From contig CM048750.1 of the NCBI GenBank assembly GCA_026315105.1, forward strand, positions 165,568,549 through 165,632,548: DNA of 64,000 bases, in the 5' to 3' direction. This document shows positions 1 to 10,760 of this stretch, piece by piece; position 1 is the first letter of the stretch, and the number at the start of each line of letters is the position of its first letter. The translations under genes were made by a program, and so were the position numbers. Origin of the DNA: Locusta migratoria (taxonomy: Eukaryota; Arthropoda; Insecta; Orthoptera; Acrididae). A model generated the notes under the pieces. The model did no database searches, was not told where the DNA came from, and saw nothing but the letters and a program-made list of their open reading frames with translations.

Positions 1-636
1 AAATCTTGACTTATGATGAAGAGGAAATGCCGCTGAAATGGAAATTTCAGCAAGATAGTGATCCGAAGCATACTGTAAGGATCATAAGGCAGTTTTTTCA
101 AGATCACAACATCGAAGTTCTAGAGTGGCCACCTCAATCCCCTGACGCATTACCCATTGAGAACTTATGAGAGATAGTAGACGAGAGAATTGACCGCTCA
201 AAAGATACATCTTTAGACAAACTTTGGGAATTAATCTAGAGAGCCTGTTATGCAATGTAGGCGTTTAGTAGACTCTATGGGTAATAGGTGCAGAGCAATC
301 ACTAAAAATAACGGTTACCCCACGGAGTACTAAGGCACTCCTGTGCAAAAACGACCCTGTAGGTTTCACAAGACTAAGGTCAAGTACAAAATATTCGTGT
401 CAATTGGCTCTTTTTTTTCTATTACCCTGAGATCTGGTACTTTTTTAATATTGTTGATTATTTTGTGTTGTGTTATCTTTATAAATGACTGTGGTACAAT
501 GTGACTCTGTTGTAAAGGTTCCTTTACAACGTTAAATTTTGTTTCCATAATAGTACAAACATATACATATGTAGTAATATATGTGTACTTAATTATACAC
601 CTTAGCCAGGTGGCTCTATTATTTTAACCGCCACTG
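1..636 (+). mobile_element. Tc1-like DNA transposon, 3' part
   Basis: The 3' end of a Tc1-type element enters from the left edge. It contains a transposase C-terminus (separate entry) and about 400 bp of non-coding DNA. The right end is set at the CCACTG before a TA at 637-638: the reverse complement there begins CAGTGGCGGTTAAAATAATA, which looks like a Tc1-family terminal repeat. The matching left terminus is outside the window. A short palindrome (GTTGTAAAGG at 509-518 mirrored at 521-530) lies in the 3' region. That terminus and transposase belong to one element is inferred from order and orientation. Confidence 0.7.
3..269 (+). pseudogene. Tc1-like transposase C-terminal fragment
   Basis: A DDE transposase of this family cuts and pastes its element at TA sites in the nucleus. 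The frame starting at base 3 reads through QQDSDPKHT, which contains the second catalytic Asp and the DPKHT signature, and then WPPQSPDALPIENL, the usual SPDLNPIENLW block before the third acid. An in-frame TGA at 168-170 replaces the expected Trp after PIENL and a TAG at 237-239 follows, so the copy is dead. Only the last third or so of the protein is present because the window starts inside the gene. The family call is firm; the exact Tc1 lineage is not resolved. Confidence 0.85.
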
Positions 637-838
637 TATTTCGGATTCCTCTCTTTTCAAATAAATAAATAAATAAATAATTACAAAGACATGAAAAAAT
701 ACAAAAAATTCCAATTTCAAAAACTGTGAGGTGAAGGGAAAAAGTCGAATATATCCAAATGTTTAAATGTGTAAAGTTGTAAAGGATAGTACCAACCATG
801 TAAAATGAACCAATATTTTATTTTATCTCCTATCGTTT
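637..838. other. Unassigned AT-rich spacer
   Basis: This stretch holds an (AAAT)n-like tract near 660-680 and no coding or repeat signature I recognise. It separates the Tc1 terminus from the mitochondrial insertion. Confidence 0.5.
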
Positions 839-1070
839 TAAGAGTTCTTAACGAGAAAGTGGAATGCGACCTCGATGTTGGATTAAGATTAATTATGGGT
901 GCTGCGGTTTAATAATTAGGTCTGTTCGACCTTTAAATTCTTACATGATCTGAGTTCAGACCGGCGTGAGCCAGTTCGGTTTCTATCCTAAGAATTATTA
1001 TATTATATCAGTACGAGAGGACCATATAATGGGAATATTTTTGGTTTATTGATTAAAATTAATTGCCTAC
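839..1070 (+). pseudogene. rrnL: Nuclear insertion of mitochondrial 16S rRNA gene (numt)
   Basis: The sequence matches the conserved 3' domain of insect mitochondrial large-subunit rRNA, in sense orientation. Hallmarks in order are GCGACCTCGATGTTGGATTA (about 868-887), GGTCTGTTCGACCTTTAAAT (about 919-938), TTCTTACATGATCTGAGTTC, CAGACCGGCGTGAGCC and AGTACGAGAGGACC (about 1011-1024). These cover the peptidyl-transferase and sarcin-ricin-like region of domains V-VI. Upstream, AGAGTTCTTAACGAG also fits the rRNA, so the insertion starts near 839. It ends soon after 1024 and the expected tRNA-Leu is not seen. Differences from the usual insect sequence, such as GTGAGCC for GTAAGCC and GAGAGG for GAAAGG, suggest an aged copy. 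It is embedded in nuclear repeats, so contamination is unlikely. Confidence 0.88.
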
Positions 1071-1698
1071 TTTAAGATAATAACCGTGTTTCCTTCGGGA
1101 GGGGGTATCCACTTTCTTGGCCGTATGGGCACGTAAAAAAAATACTTGTCTCAATTTGACGTAGACTATAACGTATTCTAAATGTATCGGAATCGGCGAG
1201 TGGCACTTGTAAGAAGGACGCTTATACATCAAGCTTGCCAGATCAGATAAGTTGTGGCTTATTGAAGCATTAAAGTTGTATATTAGTTTTTAATAATACC
1301 TCTATCTGAGCTTCATAATAGTTCTCACACCAAGGTGTGCAGACAGTGGACGAATTTTCAAAACCTCGCTCGGAATTTCTGCATTATACGCTTTACCGCG
1401 GATGGTGGCGCAGTATAAACCCGTCCAAAACAATTACTTTGTTATCTCCCTACACCGGTTAATTTTCTTTTTTGTCGAGAAGTTAATTATTGTTATTTCT
1501 TGCTTTTAGTTTGTGCATCAGTCCCCTACAAAATGAATCCTCGGAACAAAGCGTAATTAGCACACCACGTTTTTAATAACGACTTCCGTTTACACAGATA
1601 TTTTATAAATACTGTGTTTCCAGAGCATATTCTGCCGTTTGTCAAAGCAAACTGCATGTGTTTGTGGTTGACAATCTTGTCTAGTCTGCCCACGCCCA

Positions 1699-1703
<5 letters not shown>
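1071..1703. other. Unassigned intergenic DNA
   Basis: No ORF, RNA or repeat family is recognised here. The 3' boundary of the mitochondrial insertion is not sharp and may extend some tens of bases into this stretch. Confidence 0.4.
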
Positions 1704-1771
<68 letters not shown>

Positions 1772-1788
1772 TCCTTCCTTTCTTTCCC
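1704..1788. repeat. (CT)n microsatellite with TTCC tail
   Basis: About 33 CT dinucleotides (1704-1769) run into TTCC repeats. Any reading frames across it are low-complexity artefacts. Confidence 0.95.
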
Positions 1789-1944
1789 TCCGACTCTGTC
1801 CCCTGACAGGAATGGATCGTGTCGAAAGACTGTTTCAAGACACCAGCATGTGTAAAATAACTTGGTTCAGAAACAGAAAGGAGACTATGAATCATTTCGA
1901 ATAAGAATATTTATTCGATATTGCTGTGATTTAAATGTATCAAT

Positions 1945-2476
1945 GTTGTTGTGGTCTTCAATCCGGAGACTGGTTTGATGCAGCTCTCCATCCTACTCTA
2001 TCCTGAGCAAGCCTCATTTGAATCTACTTACTGTATTAATCTCTTGGTCTCCCTCTAATGCTAAATTCACGATTCCTTGATATCTAAGAATGTATCATAT
2101 CAATCGATCACGTCTTTTAGTCAAGGTATGCCAGAAATTTCTTTTCTCCCCAGTACTGAACATAACTGGGGAGAAAAGTTACGCGATACACCCATCTAAT
2201 CTTCAGCATTTTCCTACAGCACCACATTTCAAAAACCTCTATCCTCTTCCTATCTGTTCATCGTCCATTTTTCACTCCCATACTGGGCAACACTCCACAC
2301 AAATGCCTTCAGAAAGGAATCTTACGCTTAACTTAATATTCGATGTTAACAAATTTCTCTGTTTCAAAAACGGTTTTCTTCCCACTGCCATTCTGCATTT
2401 TGTATCCTCTGTACTGCGACCTTCATATGTTATCTTACTGCCCAAGTAACAAAACTCATCTACCTCCTTCATTGCA
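1945..2476 (-). mobile_element. RTE-clade LINE, 3' fragment
   Basis: The reverse strand encodes the C-terminal end of an RTE-type ORF, beginning MKEVDEFCYLGSKI and carrying NLLTSNIKLSVR, then a 3' UTR and a CAA-repeat tail at 1945. It aligns by eye with the same part of the near-full-length copy at 22.2-25.7 kb but has internal deletions, for example around 2015-2060 and 2165-2190. RTE elements encode an AP endonuclease plus reverse transcriptase and copy themselves by target-primed reverse transcription. Only the 3' end remains, as expected for 5' truncation. Confidence 0.85.
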
Positions 2477-2778
2477 TCCTTGAAATGTGGGAGTCATCTA
2501 ATAAATAAAAATCAATGTTTGTTTGTTTGTATTTTATGGTGGGCCGTATCGTACATCCTGTTGCATTTCTTGCACTTTCGTGAAGGTTATAGGCAAAATT
2601 ATGTCGCAGTACGACGTATAGTTCAGGAGATGTGACGGCATGAACAATGAGATGCGTAAAAAAACTGCCGTTTTATGAATGACGTTTAAATTTATGACTT
2701 CTTTATTACTTAATCCATTTAAATATTAGGCCTATGAATGTATCATCAAAACTATTTCTTTGTACTAATTATAGTTTA

Positions 2779-3636
2779 CTAGCTGAAAAGCCGGCGTTGC
2801 CCGGATATTTATTTATTTATTCCTGCCATTTTTCAGGTATATATTCATTTGTGTAAGAGCTATTTGTCTGTAATATCTCTTCGGAATAATATTAGTATCA
2901 AAAAAGTGATAGATTAAAACTTGGTGCGTGATAGAGTGGTTTTCCATGAGTTTTACTGTGTATGCGATCATAACTCATGAACTACATGTCGTACTGTGAT
3001 AAAATTTAGAAGATACATTCAATTATATGTTTGTATACTGTCTGTAAAATTTCCTGATGTTACAATTTGTACAAATTATAAATTATAACGTTATACCGAA
3101 TGCCGTAGTTTTACTCCATAAACAGCGGAAAAGTAGTAACCGAGAAATATTTTTCATTTCATCATTTTGCAATGTTTGTCAGTGAGAAAAAGTTTAATAA
3201 AGGTTTCAAATTATGTTTAAAGTTTGTTGCAAGTCGGTAAGTATTTTTAAAATCTCGCCGCATTCAGTGGCATTTTTTGCGATTCCTATTGTTTATGACG
3301 CTATATGTCTTGCACCATGCGTTGTATGTGATTCTTAACCCTGCGTCAATTGTTAACTCACGGTAAGGAATGTTTGTACCAAATTTGGTTGAAATCGGTC
3401 CAGAGATTACGAGAAAATGAGCAGCATTGTCGCAAATGCAGTGGTTTTTCGCACATCTCATTTTTTATGACGTCATATCTCGTGATATATCGTACGTGAT
3501 TCTTACACTTGCGGCAACCGTCCTCATGGATTGAAGCTTACGTGTACAAAATTTCATAAAGATTGGAGCAAAACTGTACATTTGTATGCAACACGTACAC
3601 ACATACGGACACTCTGCTTTATATATTAGATGAGAT
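2779..3636 (+). repeat. Unclassified dispersed repeat, copy 1
   Basis: Starts ACTAGCTGAAAAGCCGGCGT and ends near TTTATATATTAGATGAGAT. Internally it has phrases such as TTGGTTGAAATCGGTCCAGA and AAATTTCATAAAGATTGGAG that recur in the second copy at 40.08-40.95 kb. Similar 'ctgaaaacccggcgttgcccgg' repeats are common in arthropod genomes, but I cannot assign a class. Reading frames inside it show no domain. Strand is given as the orientation in which the CCGGCGTTGCCCGG header comes first. Confidence 0.65.
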
Positions 3637-3877
3637 ATGACGCCATAAACACTGAGACGCGTGAGAAACTGCCGCTTCCTGTTTGTTCGTATTTTTGCGC
3701 TGCCGTACCGTTAATCTGATTGCAATTAAACTTTGCACACTTAATTTTCAAACGAGAGGATAGAAACTACCTACTTAAAATTTGGTACTCAGATTTTGAT
3801 CAAATATTATACACTTAACGTTGAAAATAGAGGAACGTAAACTTCTACGTAAGAAGGGAGGGGTATCGTGCAATATA

Positions 3878-3977
3878 GCCGACCGCGGTGGCCGAGGGGA
3901 CTGAGGCGCTCTGGTCACGGTCTGCACGGCCACTACGGTCGGGGGTTCGAATCCCCCCTCGGGCATGGATATTTGTA
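3878..3977 (+). mobile_element. SINE-A, tRNA head only
   Basis: tRNA-derived SINE head beginning GCCGACCGCGGTGGCCGAGG. An A-box-like TGGCCGAGGGG and a perfect B box GGTTCGAATCC indicate an internal pol III promoter. The sequence leaves the family consensus soon after GCATGGATATTTGTA, so the body and 3' tail seen in other copies are missing. The tRNA head is retained but the 3' end is lost. Confidence 0.9.
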
Positions 3978-5702
3978 TGGATAGCCTGTCTTGTATCGAT
4001 ATTTGGATGTAAAATGTTATATGAATTTCTTTGAGTAACTACGTCTATGGTTCACTCTGTTGTGTAACATCTCTGTCAAAGATTATGTATGTAATACTTG
4101 AACAGAAAGGGAGAGTCGGTGTGTAGCTCTAGTATTGATCGGACGTGCTTTGGTTAGCTGCTTTAGTACAAGCTGATGGAATAATTTTGAAATCTATATT
4201 TTCACAGACACAGTTCTGTCTTTATAAGATTTTGTGTCGTTCATATATCATATCAGTCTGAGAAGATTTTGTTGTTCTTCGATCATAAGGTAATGTAAGT
4301 ATTATTGTTAATAATAATTGAGGAAGTTGAACCTCTTTACCTGTTTCACTTTTGTAGTTAGAAAGCTAACCCTCTTCCTTTCATTGAAAGTTATTGGCTA
4401 TTAAAATCAAAGCATAATATTGACTAAGCTGAGTTTGATTAAAATATTTATTGGTGTGACGTTTAATAATTGTAGTGATTGTTGTGCACTACTACACAGA
4501 TGAACAAGATACTAAGTTTCTGCAATCAGTCAGTCAGCGAATAAATTCTTGCAGCTGTATTATTCAAAAGTGGTTTGTGTTTTTACAGATTTCTCTCGCA
4601 GTCAAATTTATACTGAAGTCAATGAGCCTTATGCAGACTACGCATTGTTCTTGCTGGGCTCAAACCATCCGTTGCGCTTTCAATCAGTCTGAACTCACTG
4701 GTTCCTAATTAACTGTGCAGGTATTAATAATAGGGCCATAACCAAATAGAATTAAAGTGTTAATGAATAATAAATTTACTCAACTAATCTTTAATCAGCT
4801 TGATTGGTAAGTTACTTATTGTGAGTGTCACCTACCAGCTGATGATAATTATTAAAGCTGCATTTAACACCAGATTAGTTTTGAATAAGTAGCTTTTGAA
4901 ACAGACCTCCTTTAGCTGGCTCACTATTGCAAATCCTTGTAGCGACCCTGTTTTTTCAATCAATAAAACAGCCTTACCTATGTCCCACCAAACAACATAG
5001 CAGTTTCACACTGTCGTAAAGAAAGGTTGAGTTATAAATGCAGTTAGATCCAGCTCAATCACCAGCTGAAAGCCACAGACTTTAACGCAGGAACTATTGA
5101 AGAGATTTTAATGCTGTTCACTAATAGGTAACCTGATTGACAAAGAAGGTTTGTGTTTACACTCGTTAATTACAGTAAGGTTGAGTGAAGCCCTTCAGTG
5201 TTACCCCCCCCCTCCTCCTTACCAAGTGTCCAGATCGGCCAGAAATACAAGTACAGCTGATATATGGAAACGAGAGACAATAATCGACATAATGGTCGCA
5301 CGCTACATACAGATGTGTATCACATCTTCTGATTTCGTCACTTTTGATAATTCCTTCGTAGTGAGTTTTTCTTTCGTGTTTTTTATTGCTTTGAGCCAAC
5401 ATTCTAATGAAACTCAACAGTCGGCGCTGTTCACTTGTAGAGTTTTCTATATCTCAATAGATTTATTGAATCACGCAAAGCACAAACAAATATGGCAATT
5501 ATTATAAACTCATTTCTCTCTGATTGACATGCATTCAGATACGAAAGAGAAATATTTTTCATACTGAATGTAATCGAGAAATTATCATGTGTTCATGATT
5601 TTCTTTTACTATTCCGTTCTTTTTTTTATAAAATACAGCAAACCAGTTGCCTACATTTTATGGTTCTTGACCACTAGAGATCACTTCATCAGAAGATGAA
5701 AA

Positions 5703-5705
<3 letters not shown>
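3978..5705. other. Unassigned intergenic DNA
   Basis: AT-rich DNA with a few short open frames, including overlapping ones of roughly 80-120 codons at 5151-5507. These run on both strands, have no recognisable domain and are not supported by codon pattern or splice context. I see no RNA gene or repeat family here. Confidence 0.4.

Positions 5706-5750
<45 letters not shown>
5706..5750. repeat. Poly(A) tract
   Basis: 45 consecutive A residues, possibly the 3' tail of an otherwise unrecognised retroposed segment lying to the left. I found no target duplication. Confidence 0.9.
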
Positions 5751-5753
<3 letters not shown>

Positions 5754-5778
5754 TCAGAATTAAATTTTACGAGCAACG

Positions 5779-5990
5779 TTGCTGAGCTTGAAAATGCTAA
5801 AAAATAACATTATGGAAAGTAAATTGGAAAGAAGAATAAAAGAAGACATTTACCAGCTGTATGGAAAGCCACACATCGACCGAATATTTAGACAGAAGAG
5901 GCTACAGTGGTTTGGCCACATCTTCCGAGCTTGTGAATCTCTTCCCAACCGTGTTCTCCGTTCCCAACCTTCTGAAAGTCACGCAAAGAA
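5779..5990 (+). pseudogene. RTE-type LINE ORF, C-terminal fragment
   Basis: Just after the poly(A) tract the + strand reads MLKNNIMESKLERRIKEDIY then QLYGKPHIDRIFRQKRLQW and FGHIFRACESLPNRVL. The pattern KExYxLYGxPxIxxxIRxxRLxWxGHxxRM is the C-terminal end of RTE-related reverse transcriptases. No RT core remains. It is a different sub-lineage from the long RTE copy on the other strand at 22-25.7 kb. Confidence 0.65.
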
Positions 5991-6374
5991 CGACATACGT
6001 CTTTTTTATTATTTTTTAATACAAAAGAGAGAGCACCTTCGGCAGAACTCAAGCGTACGGATGTTTTGGGACCCAGTGAGTGAGCAGCAGATAGAATACC
6101 TAGCTTCCCAGCATGGAAACGGTTGCTGATTAGGTTTATAAATGGCGACGAGAGTTCTGCATAGTAGACACAGACAATATGTAACATGGAGACCACACGG
6201 TGTCGGATTTTTTAAAATTATTTATGTTTGTGGAACGAGAAGTTCAGATCTCAATTAGTAGTCAGTCAAAGATTCGATACAACTCTTAAAAATTTCTAGA
6301 GAAAATCTACTTTGAAGTTTTGCAAGCACATTTAAATCGTTCGCAGTGTGCACATAACTCATTTAGCAACGTTG

Positions 6375-8150
6375 TAGATTGTAGATGAAGTTAACGTTGG
6401 TTCGGTGGTCCGGATCCCGCCGTAATGTTATTATTAACATATTTCTATGAAAAGTGTACTTATTTTTGTTTGTTCTTAAACTACCATATTTTTATACAGT
6501 TTTGTTAATATTGATGGTTTCAGTTTAAAAAAATTAAAACATAGTTGCAAATTACATTTCTATAGTACCTATAGCTTCACTTTTAAATCGTGACTGTGGC
6601 CTATGCCTGTTCACTTAGTGAAGAGTTACGATGAAGTTTTTGTAAAGCCCTCTCCGTAAACGGCAATTAAGTTTCTAGCGGTGGTTCACATACCGCCGTA
6701 AATTTATTATAATTATTATTATTCGTTTCGTTCGAATACTTCAGCCATTTAAAATACACAGTTCATCAAATGTATGGTAATCGTTATGTTTTATGAAAAA
6801 ATGTACGCATATTTGTTCATTCTTAATTTTGTATGTAGATGCGCTGAACACATTCGTTAACTAATTATGGTAGACTAAGCAAACTGCGCTGGAATATTCG
6901 TTAGTAATTATGCAGGTTACTTCCCAAATCATCATCGTAACTCTTCACAAAGTGAACAAACAAAGAATAACTAATAGTGAAACCAATAGGTATTGTAAAA
7001 ATATATTTACTACTAGTTTAAACCCGCGGCTCTGCTCGCGTGTTGGTTGATAATGATAGATAAGCTCAGTAGTGTGCTATGAGACTGGTTTCGAAGGATG
7101 AAATGAAATATAATACCTTCTTTAGAAACATTTTTAATCAACATTCAAGTAAAAAAATAAAATTATTCCTATGCTTATCCTTATAAAGAAAGAGCTGAAG
7201 ACGCTGTAGCACGCAAGGAGGTTGGTAGCACGCATCGACCAAAGATATGGTCTGTGGCATCAAGTTTCGCTGTATGTAACCCCTTGCTATAGAGTCTCAA
7301 ACGTCATCCCTCGCCTTCAGTCCGATTTTCTTTTTATAATTTGACGATTTTCAACCACTATATCTTAACCCCCTTACAACTATCGGCATGGAACTGCTAT
7401 GGTATACAACGAGAGACTTCAGACAATAATTACACACAGACCATTCGTTTGCGTTCTATAGTTTTCGCTGCAGAGCGAAATATTAACGCACACACACACA
7501 CACGTAGAATTTTATATACACCGATAACTTACCATCCCAAAATACTCTACCCTTTTATCATTATCAACCTTCAAGCAACAATGCCACCAATAAAACCAAT
7601 TTCAAAGAGAAAATATTTTCGAAGATTAATTATTGTTCCGCATTTCGCGTTATATTCTTCAAATTACTAAATATCTATCACATCGCTATAAAACCGAAAC
7701 TAAAACCTTCCTCAGGTGTAAATTAGTAACTGTACAAATATTTAAGTCTCTGCGTCTTGTCGTTCGGACGTGATTAAGCGCACACCGAACAGACATACAC
7801 ATTAATATTTATAGATAAATAGCAATCCGATTGCCATAAAATTGTGCCTAAAGCCTTTCCTGGGTAGACATTAGTAACTGTACAAATTTTTAGCTCTTTA
7901 TGTCTTGTGGTTTAGACGTGATAAACGTACACCGAATAGATATTCACATTTATAGATGCAGATTATATTTGATTTATAGATGAAAGCAACATTATTAACA
8001 ACATTGTGTACAAATATAAGAGACAAACAATGAACAAAAATACGTCCATTTCTCATTTAAAAATATGATTAGATAAGAGTTAATGATAATATTAGGCCGA
8101 GATCCGAACCACCGAACAGACGTTAACTTCAAAGACAATGTATAACGCTA
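6375..8150. repeat. Complex of inverted and direct repeats
   Basis: Several related segments lie here. GTTCACTTAGTGAAGAGTTACGATGA-type arms (6609-6634) are mirrored at 6932-6957 with one mismatch, and weaker similarity extends the inverted repeat to about 6540-7010. A block around GAAGTTAACGTTGGTTCGGT (6387-6406) recurs inverted near 8105-8130. The theme GGTGGTTC/GGTGGTCC...CCGCCGTAA occurs near 6401-6425 and again near 6680-6705. No transposase is detected. It could be a decayed foldback or a non-autonomous DNA transposon that has been rearranged. Confidence 0.5.
7012..7975 (+). repeat. Dispersed repeat with AACCCGCGGCTC header and tandem subunits
   Basis: Begins CTAGTTTAAACCCGCGGCTC TGCTCGCGTG, a header seen in widespread arthropod repeats of unclear class. 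Near its end it carries two diverged tandem units of about 140 bp (about 7700-7815 and 7840-7965), each with ATTAGTAACTGTACAAAT followed by a GACGTGAT...ACACCGAA block. A short (CA)n lies at 7489-7502. It overlaps the inverted-repeat complex around it. Confidence 0.5.
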
Positions 8151-8419
8151 CCTAATTAGTTACGCTCACAACTGGAATAATTGGCACCATAAAAGGTATT
8201 TATATGTCCTTACAAACCCCAAAGTCGATTTTCCCGAGGTTATTTATAGTGACGTCGTATAGCTTTGGCTGATAACTATTTGAAGTCTGAACTACACGTA
8301 CGATAAATACAAAATACAAAAATTCGATACCCACGTGGTCCTCTTGTGTGAGGCATAGTCTCTAAGAGGCCTGCATTACCTTCTTCACTACAATCAGAAA
8401 TTGGAAAGCCTTCCTGTTT

Positions 8420-8505
8420 GCCGCGGTGGAGTAGCCGAGTGGTCTAAGGCTCCTCGCTGCGGAGCGCGCGGTTCCTCGCCGTCGGAGGTTCGAGTCCTCC
8501 CTGGG

Positions 8506-8565
<60 letters not shown>

Positions 8566-8656
8566 CTGTGGTTAATTTACCATAGTTTAAGTAGCTTGTA
8601 AGCTACGGACTGATGATCACGCAGTTTGGTCTGATAGATTTACAAACAAACATTTG
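8420..8656 (+). mobile_element. SINE-B, full copy with (GT)n
   Basis: tRNA-derived SINE: GCCGCGGTGGAGTAGCCGAG head, B box GGTTCGAGTCC, a (GT)n stretch at 8508-8561 expanded from the body's GTGTGTGT region, then a tail with TTTAAGTAGCTTGTAAG, GGACTGATGATC and CAAACATTTG. The tail resembles that of SINE-A, so the two families share a body or tail but have different tRNA heads. Confidence 0.9.
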
Positions 8657-9884
8657 CCTTCCTTTTTTTTTTTTTTTTCATAAAATCAAGACGCTGCAAA
8701 CAGTTCTCTTATTCGTTCTCTATGGTACAGATGTGCGGTGGTTGAACTTCCCTCTACTGTCCAAATTCTGTTTCATCTCACTGGCGGACTCAATGTTTGA
8801 ATAGTACAAATTAAGCAGTGCTAAGCCACACGACTGGTAGGAGCCCTCTGGTGGAAATACACTTTGGAGAGGAAAGTTCAGATTGGTACGAGAGGAAGTC
8901 AGCCGGTTTGACATATGCTTCGTTCTTGGGTGCCAGATTTCTCACTTTGGGTGCTGTCAGCAGGAACATTTAGTCTCACCAGATTGGACATTTTTAACTT
9001 TGTGTAGGTGCGGTAAGACTTCTGTGTTGGTGTACAGGCCTTTGGGTGTGTCTCTGTGGGAAGAACTTCATCTTTCGTTTACAACCAAGTGTCGACATAT
9101 CACTGTACGAACCTCGCGTACTGAGATAATCATTTCTTTCAGTTAGTGTGAGATTTGACAGGTTTCTGTTTATGTTGTAACTTAAAGAACTTTTCTTTAG
9201 CCTTATATGAGAGAATCACTACGTATTGTTTCAGATAGTAGTTTCCCTCAGAATCACGCATAAAGCGACGTTTGATTAACTTCTAGTCTTGATTTTTCTG
9301 GAATTGAAATTTTAAAGTAATCGTTTCCTTCGTATACGGTCGTATTTCTTAGCGTAACTTTTGCGAAAGATTACTTTTAATTTTCAACCTACATTCCGAA
9401 GATACACAGCGTCTGTGATTGATAGAGTTAGGAGGCAAACAACATGGGACCATGCTTAGCCCTCACTAGTAGGCAGCTTACACGGGGCTAATGCATGATC
9501 GACCTACCTGAGAAAAGCTTATAAATCAAGAACTGTCAGGTTCTGTTCGAAGCGCAATTCACTTCTTGTGCCTAGACAAGGAAAAAAGTTTAGTTTTCAA
9601 AACTGCTACGGTACTCTAGAGAAAACTAAGGTCCCCTAACCCAGATTGAATGGAAAACTTCTACATCATGCGGCGAACGTTATGCATAGTGACTTAGCTC
9701 AGGACAATATGCTGTATCGAAAATGGAAAGCTTGTATGTCACATTGTCCTTCAGATTAACTGTAAACACTAACAAAGTACTACTTCACCTGTAGATACTA
9801 GCAGAGCTCCATTATTAAAGTTGTTTCTTGTGACAACCTATGCAACTTTTAGAAATAAGAGTTAGCGATCTTGGTAAATAAATA
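8657..9884. other. Unassigned intergenic DNA
   Basis: Contains a poly(T) run at about 8663-8679 and otherwise nothing I can name. Confidence 0.4.
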
Positions 9885-10095
9885 ATTTAAAACCAGTCTT
9901 GTTCGTATTTATTTCTTTCTAGGTTTCCCGTTTCGACCATATATAAAATCATTTTCAGACCATGCTGGAGCAGGCAACTGGGAAATACATTTCTAGCTTT
10001 ACCTTCTTCAACATGGTCTGAAGAAGAACTTACAGAAGGTCGAAAGCGGTACCAATAAATATATAAATGTGAACTAGACTGGTTTTAAATTAATT
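9885..10095. repeat. Inverted-repeat element with Penelope-like terminal motif
   Basis: A diverged inverted repeat: AATTTAAAACCAGTCTTGTT on the left (about 9883-9902) is mirrored by AACTAGACTGGTTTTAAATT on the right (about 10072-10091), and similarity continues inward to the CATGGTCTGAA/TTCAGACCATG pair. The right arm contains CTGAAGAAGAACTTACAGAA followed by GGTCGAAAGC and AATAAA. This CTGAAGAA-stem-GAAA layout recurs elsewhere in the window, including beside a clear Penelope-like element. Confidence 0.5.
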
Positions 10096-10229
10096 GTAAT
10101 AATTCCTTATGAACTGCATTGAAATAATATGAACCAATGTTATTTTATATTTATTTATTACGACGCAAAGGAATATTGTGCATGATCTAGTTTGTAGCAC
10201 TAAAAGACGGAAACGTCTTAAATATATGA

Positions 10230-10465
10230 AATAAAAGGTTTCAGCTTGATAGGCGATGTGAGATGTTTATTTTATTAAAATTCACAACATATCGATTTCG
10301 TCCCTATGATGGGACATCATCAGTGCGTGCAGAATTGCAAGTAATGAAATCGATATGTTGTTAATTTTAATAAAATAAACATCTCACATCGCCTGCCAAG
10401 CTAAAACCTTTTATTTCATTATAATTCTGTGGTGGGCTGGCACAAAATGGAATCTAATTACAAGA
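10230..10465. mobile_element. Short inverted-repeat element with 14-bp target duplication
   Basis: Two arms of about 75 bp (about 10230-10302 and 10347-10420) are near-perfect reverse complements, containing AGGCGATGTGAGATGTTTAT and its mirror. The element is flanked by a perfect 14-bp direct repeat TCTTAAATATATGA at 10216-10229 and 10466-10479. About 45 bp of unpaired sequence follows the right arm before the duplication. No coding sequence. The long target duplication argues for target-primed reverse transcription rather than a classic cut-and-paste MITE, and the internal motif suggests a non-autonomous Penelope-type unit (inference). Confidence 0.7.
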
Positions 10466-10571
10466 TCTTAAATATATGATGTGTATAAATCTCATAATGA
10501 CTGCTAATATGATAACAAATCGTTACTAGCTTCATTATAATCTCCTGAAACCGACCGATAGATTACCTTTA

Positions 10572-10760
10572 GCCGCGTGACCGCGCAGTCCGAGACGCCA
10601 TGTTACGGATTGTGCGACCGCTCCCGTCGGAAGATCGAGGTGTCCTTCGAGCATGAGTGTACGTGTTCTCATAATATAAGAAATTTAAAGTAGTTTGTAG
10701 GTCCAAGGGCCGATGACCTCAGCAATTCAATTCCTTACGTTTACAAACATTTGAACATTT
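10572..10760 (+). mobile_element. SINE-B-like, degenerate
   Basis: Diverged tRNA head (GCCGCGTGACCGCGCAGTCC, with a mutated B box AGATCGAGG) followed by the family tail GTAGTTTGTAGGTCCAAGGG, CCGATGACCTCAGC and CAAACATTTGAACATT. Old copy of the SINE-B group. Confidence 0.75.

Noticed and set aside
1590..1904. Open frames of about 100 codons on both strands across the CT microsatellite
   Set aside because: They are created by the dinucleotide repeat (Leu-Ser or Glu-Arg runs) and have no domain.
3775..3966. Reverse-strand frame MPEGGFEPPTVVAVQTVTRA
   Set aside because: It is the translated tRNA head of a SINE; the same peptide pattern appears at every SINE-A.
5151..5507. 118-codon frame starting MCLHSLITVRLSEA
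   Set aside because: No recognisable domain, an overlapping frame on the other strand, and no splice or promoter support.
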